Assembly: GCA_038326995.1 (NCBI GenBank)
Contig: JBBQKP010000166.1
Span: 1-7,505 of the forward strand
Origin: JBBQKP01 sp038326995
GTDB taxonomy: Bacteria; Planctomycetota; Phycisphaerae; Tepidisphaerales; Tepidisphaeraceae
Length of the DNA: 7,505 nt
Direction: 5' to 3'
Below, one piece after another: positions 5,902 to 7,505 of the stretch. The stretch's first letter is position 1. Each line of letters starts with the position of its first letter. The position numbers were made by a program, and so were the translations under genes. The notes under the pieces were generated by a model that worked only from the letters and a program-made list of their open reading frames with translations, made no database searches and was not told where the DNA came from.

Positions 5902-6485
5902 GGGCTCTGGATAGGTGGGCTTGAGCGATGTGGAACGGATGATGCCGGATCGACGACGACTTGCGTTTGCGTCACCTGCGTTTGGGTTGTCGGCATGGTC
6001 GTGGGTTTGATTCGGCCGGGCATGATCGAGGCGATCCAACGTGATCGGTTGGGTTTATCGGGATCAAACGTCTCGGCCTTGTTGTCGTATTCGTGACGAA
6101 AAATGCGTAGCCCGATCAGGCCCGCCTGTCGGTCTGAGTGCTCGGGCGAGCGATACGGAAACCAGATGTCTTTCAGGAAAATCCGCCATTGCTCTTGTGT
6201 TGCCTTTTGTTGTCCGAGTCGGCGGGCGCGGGTTCGCATTGATGCGTTGTGCATGGTCCTTTCGGTTCCATCTACAAACACTTGCCGGACTTCGAGCTCC
6301 CAGAGTTTCTCGCCCGTGTAGCGAATGCGGGCGTACATCGGGTAGGGCGAGAACGGCCAGAGTTCCTGACCGACGGCGGTTGCGAACAACTGCCCTCCGA
6401 CGAGCAGGCCGATCCATGAGTAGATCATCACGCGCCGGCGAGGCGAGGGCGCGATCGATTTATTTTGTGCGACGCGTGAGTTCAT
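5898..6485 (-). CDS. One-TM protein with WPFSPYPMY motif
   Basis: A 195-residue protein. A basic N-terminus (SPRRR) precedes one hydrophobic helix, about residues 20-39. Directly after it comes LWPFSPYPMYARIRY (42-56). A W-P-F-S-x-(Y/F)-P-M-(Y/F) signature of this kind recurs, to my memory, in small bacterial membrane proteins of unknown function, some near HTTM/carboxylase-like genes; I cannot verify that here. The following 100 residues are polar (WELEVRQVFVDGTER..., KDIWFPYRSPEHS, GLIGLRIFRHEYD) and probably lie outside the cytoplasm. The last 35 residues are Thr/Gln/Pro-rich with two TQTQV repeats. The start lies 20 bases after the PAP2 stop and its own stop overlaps the FUN14 gene start by 4 bases, so the three are very likely one transcript. 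The ribosome site is weak (GGA at -10). Confidence 0.75.
   Translation of the reverse strand: MNSRVAQNKSIAPSPRRRVMIYSWIGLLVGGQLFATAVGQELWPFSPYPMYARIRYTGEKLWELEVRQVFVDGTERTMHNASMRTRARRLGQQKATQEQWRIFLKDIWFPYRSPEHSDRQAGLIGLRIFRHEYDNKAETFDPDKPNRSRWIASIMPGRIKPTTMPTTQTQVTQTQVVVDPASSVPHRSSPPIQSP
5960..5989 (-). repeat. Two imperfect 15-bp units coding TQTQV
   Basis: TGCGTTTG occurs at 5962-5969 and 5977-5984, period 15; the two units agree at 12 of 15 positions. It lies in the low-complexity C-terminal tail of the WPFSPYPMY protein and preserves frame. Confidence 0.7.
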
Positions 6486-6505
6486 GCTCGTGTCCAGAAC
6501 TTACA

Positions 6506-7204
6506 TCATAACGCGGGGATTGACCTTGCCATGATTTGAACCGTCGCGGTGCCTACCGCCAGTCCGAGTGCGCTGCCCGCAAGCACGTCGCTTGGAAAGT
6601 GAGCGTCCAGAAGATATCGAAGCACGGCCGTCGCGATCGCCAGGACCCAGAAGACGACCATGGCCTGAGGATACCATGGAATCAGGGCGACGCTCAGCGC
6701 CATCGCACACGCACTATGGCTGCTGGGAAAACTCTCGCGGTGATTGGCGTGCTTGAAGGACGGGCCCAGGAACTGCCCGGCCTGCGGGTGTCGCGGCCTG
6801 ACTCGGCCGGTCAATTTTTTGATCGTCGTCGCGATGATGCTCGTCACCAACACCGGAACGATGATCTTCAGCGGAATCGTCCAGTCGGGCGGATCGCTGC
6901 ACCACACCAACCAGGCCGCGATCGGCGTCGCGACGGCCTGCCCGTATTGCGCCAGAAACGCCGTCTCACGTTTCACATCGCCCTTGAACGAAAGCTCAAG
7001 CGTCGTGCGAATATTTCGGCTGCTGCAATACCGCTCGATCCAGAACAACACGCCCGAGAGTGCCAGCAGCACCACGGCGACAATATAGATGACTCGCGAG
7101 TCTTGAAGGGGCAAGAGACGCAAGATACAGAAAGGAGATCGAGAGTCGAGAACACGATGCGGACGCAGACGATGCATGTACGAGCGGTCAATGAATTTCG
7201 ACAT
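6506..7204 (-). CDS. PAP2 superfamily membrane phosphatase
   Basis: A 232-residue integral membrane protein with all three acid phosphatase signatures. KKLTGRVRP (129-137) fits KxxxxxxRP. PSSH (160-163) replaces the usual PSGH. LRYLLDAHFPSD (195-206) fits RxxxxxHxxxD, with Leu instead of the common Ser before Arg. H163 and H202 would be the catalytic His pair. Hydrophobic helices are seen at about 38-57, 87-101, 110-127, 165-176, 180-198 and 206-226, as expected for this family. Members remove phosphate from lipid phosphates such as phosphatidate or undecaprenyl pyrophosphate; the exact substrate cannot be read from sequence. The ATG at 7204 is chosen over TTG 7225 and ATG 7177, although none has a clear ribosome site. 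It is the first clear gene of the minus-strand membrane operon. Confidence 0.92.
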   Translation of the reverse strand: MSKFIDRSYMHRLRPHRVLDSRSPFCILRLLPLQDSRVIYIVAVVLLALSGVLFWIERYCSSRNIRTTLELSFKGDVKRETAFLAQYGQAVATPIAAWLVWCSDPPDWTIPLKIIVPVLVTSIIATTIKKLTGRVRPRHPQAGQFLGPSFKHANHRESFPSSHSACAMALSVALIPWYPQAMVVFWVLAIATAVLRYLLDAHFPSDVLAGSALGLAVGTATVQIMARSIPAL

Positions 7205-7248
7205 CGACAATAAAAAAGTGTGCAAAATTAAAAGAGCCGCGCGTGAAA

Positions 7249-7271
7249 GTAAGCGGGTCCCACGTAAGCGG
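7249..7271. repeat. 8-bp direct repeat upstream of the PAP2 operon
   Basis: GTAAGCGG occurs at 7249-7256 and 7264-7271, separated by seven bases (period 15). On the minus strand it is CCGCTTAC twice, 45-67 bases before the PAP2 ATG. A T-rich stretch (CTCTTTTAATTTTG) follows on that strand. It may be a regulator-binding site or part of a weak termination region after the upstream gene. Confidence 0.3.
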
Positions 7272-7273
7272 TG

Positions 7274-7504
7274 TCAGCAGATTGCCGTGAAGCGTACAAA
7301 TTGCGGATTCGCGTCAGGCCCGTCCGGCAGGACATTGCGATTCATTTCGTGTTCCTCGACCTGGCAAATGGTTAGATTGAAAGTGTCTTGGCGGACCGGC
7401 CGGAGGAACCGCGAATTCAAGTCCGACATCCGGGCATCAAAGCCAGAAACACACAATCGGCCAATTTTTTGCGTCACGCTTCGGTTCCGTCTCTCAAGTG
7501 TCGC
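7274..7504 (-). CDS. C-terminal end of an unidentified protein (5' end outside window)
   Basis: The minus-strand frame is open from the right edge to TGA at 7274-7276, so the 76 residues seen are probably the tail of a longer protein; an internal GTG at 7477 is a possible but unconvincing start. The last 50 residues (SDLNSRFLRPVRQDTFNL, ICQVEEHEMNRNVLPDG, PQFVRFTAIC) have normal composition and codon third positions like the neighbours. No motif or family is recognised, and no signal peptide or membrane helix is visible in this part. It is on the same strand as the PAP2 gene, 69 bases upstream, and may or may not share its transcript. Confidence 0.45.
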   Translation of the reverse strand, partial: ATLERRNRSVTQKIGRLCVSGFDARMSDLNSRFLRPVRQDTFNLTICQVEEHEMNRNVLPDGPDANPQFVRFTAIC

Positions 7505-7505
7505 A

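Noticed and set aside
6536..7213. 225-codon plus-strand frame opposite the PAP2 gene
   Set aside because: Arg/His/Gln-rich shadow of a gene whose active-site motifs are clear on the minus strand.

Overview
The window looks like ordinary chromosomal sequence from a moderately GC-rich bacterium. The best guess is a planctomycete, perhaps Phycisphaerae-like. That is an inference from GTG starts, inconsistent Shine-Dalgarno sites, a DUF3467 protein, a tRNA nucleotidyltransferase with a PLITGxDL / TPGP tail, and a helical-repeat membrane protein. No marker gene in the window proves it. I see no phage genes, transposase, CRISPR array, tRNA or rRNA.

Layout, left to right. (1) The 3' end of a family 2 glycosyltransferase gene (+), which enters from the left edge and carries an extra C-terminal Rossmann-like region. 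(2) A short DUF3467 gene (-) converging on it with only 9 bases between the stops; its likely terminator hairpin lies inside the glycosyltransferase coding sequence. (3) A 211-base divergent spacer with small palindromes. (4) A 46-codon single-pass membrane peptide gene (+), probably closed by a weak intrinsic terminator. (5) A 318-base leader. (6) A two-gene (+) unit: a membrane-anchored protein with four TPR-like helical repeats, overlapping by 8 bases a class II CCA-adding / poly(A) polymerase-family enzyme. (7) About 966 bases without a confident gene, holding frames that look coding-like but are broken by stops, plus two adjacent hairpins; this is the least explained stretch. (8) A (-) cluster read right to left: PAP2-family membrane phosphatase, a one-TM protein with a WPFSPYPMY motif, and a FUN14-domain membrane protein. 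The last two are coupled by a 4-base ATGA overlap. (9) The C-terminal end of an unidentified (-) protein at the right edge, separated from the PAP2 gene by 69 bases that contain an 8-bp direct repeat.

Functionally, the right-hand (-) genes form a small membrane operon, with lipid phosphate hydrolysis as the only activity that can be assigned. The left half mixes cell-surface sugar transfer, tRNA end maturation and proteins of unknown role. I do not see a convincing new defence or mobile system. The items most worth checking are the coding-embedded terminator, the membrane trio, the 46-residue peptide and the orphan region at 4315-5280.
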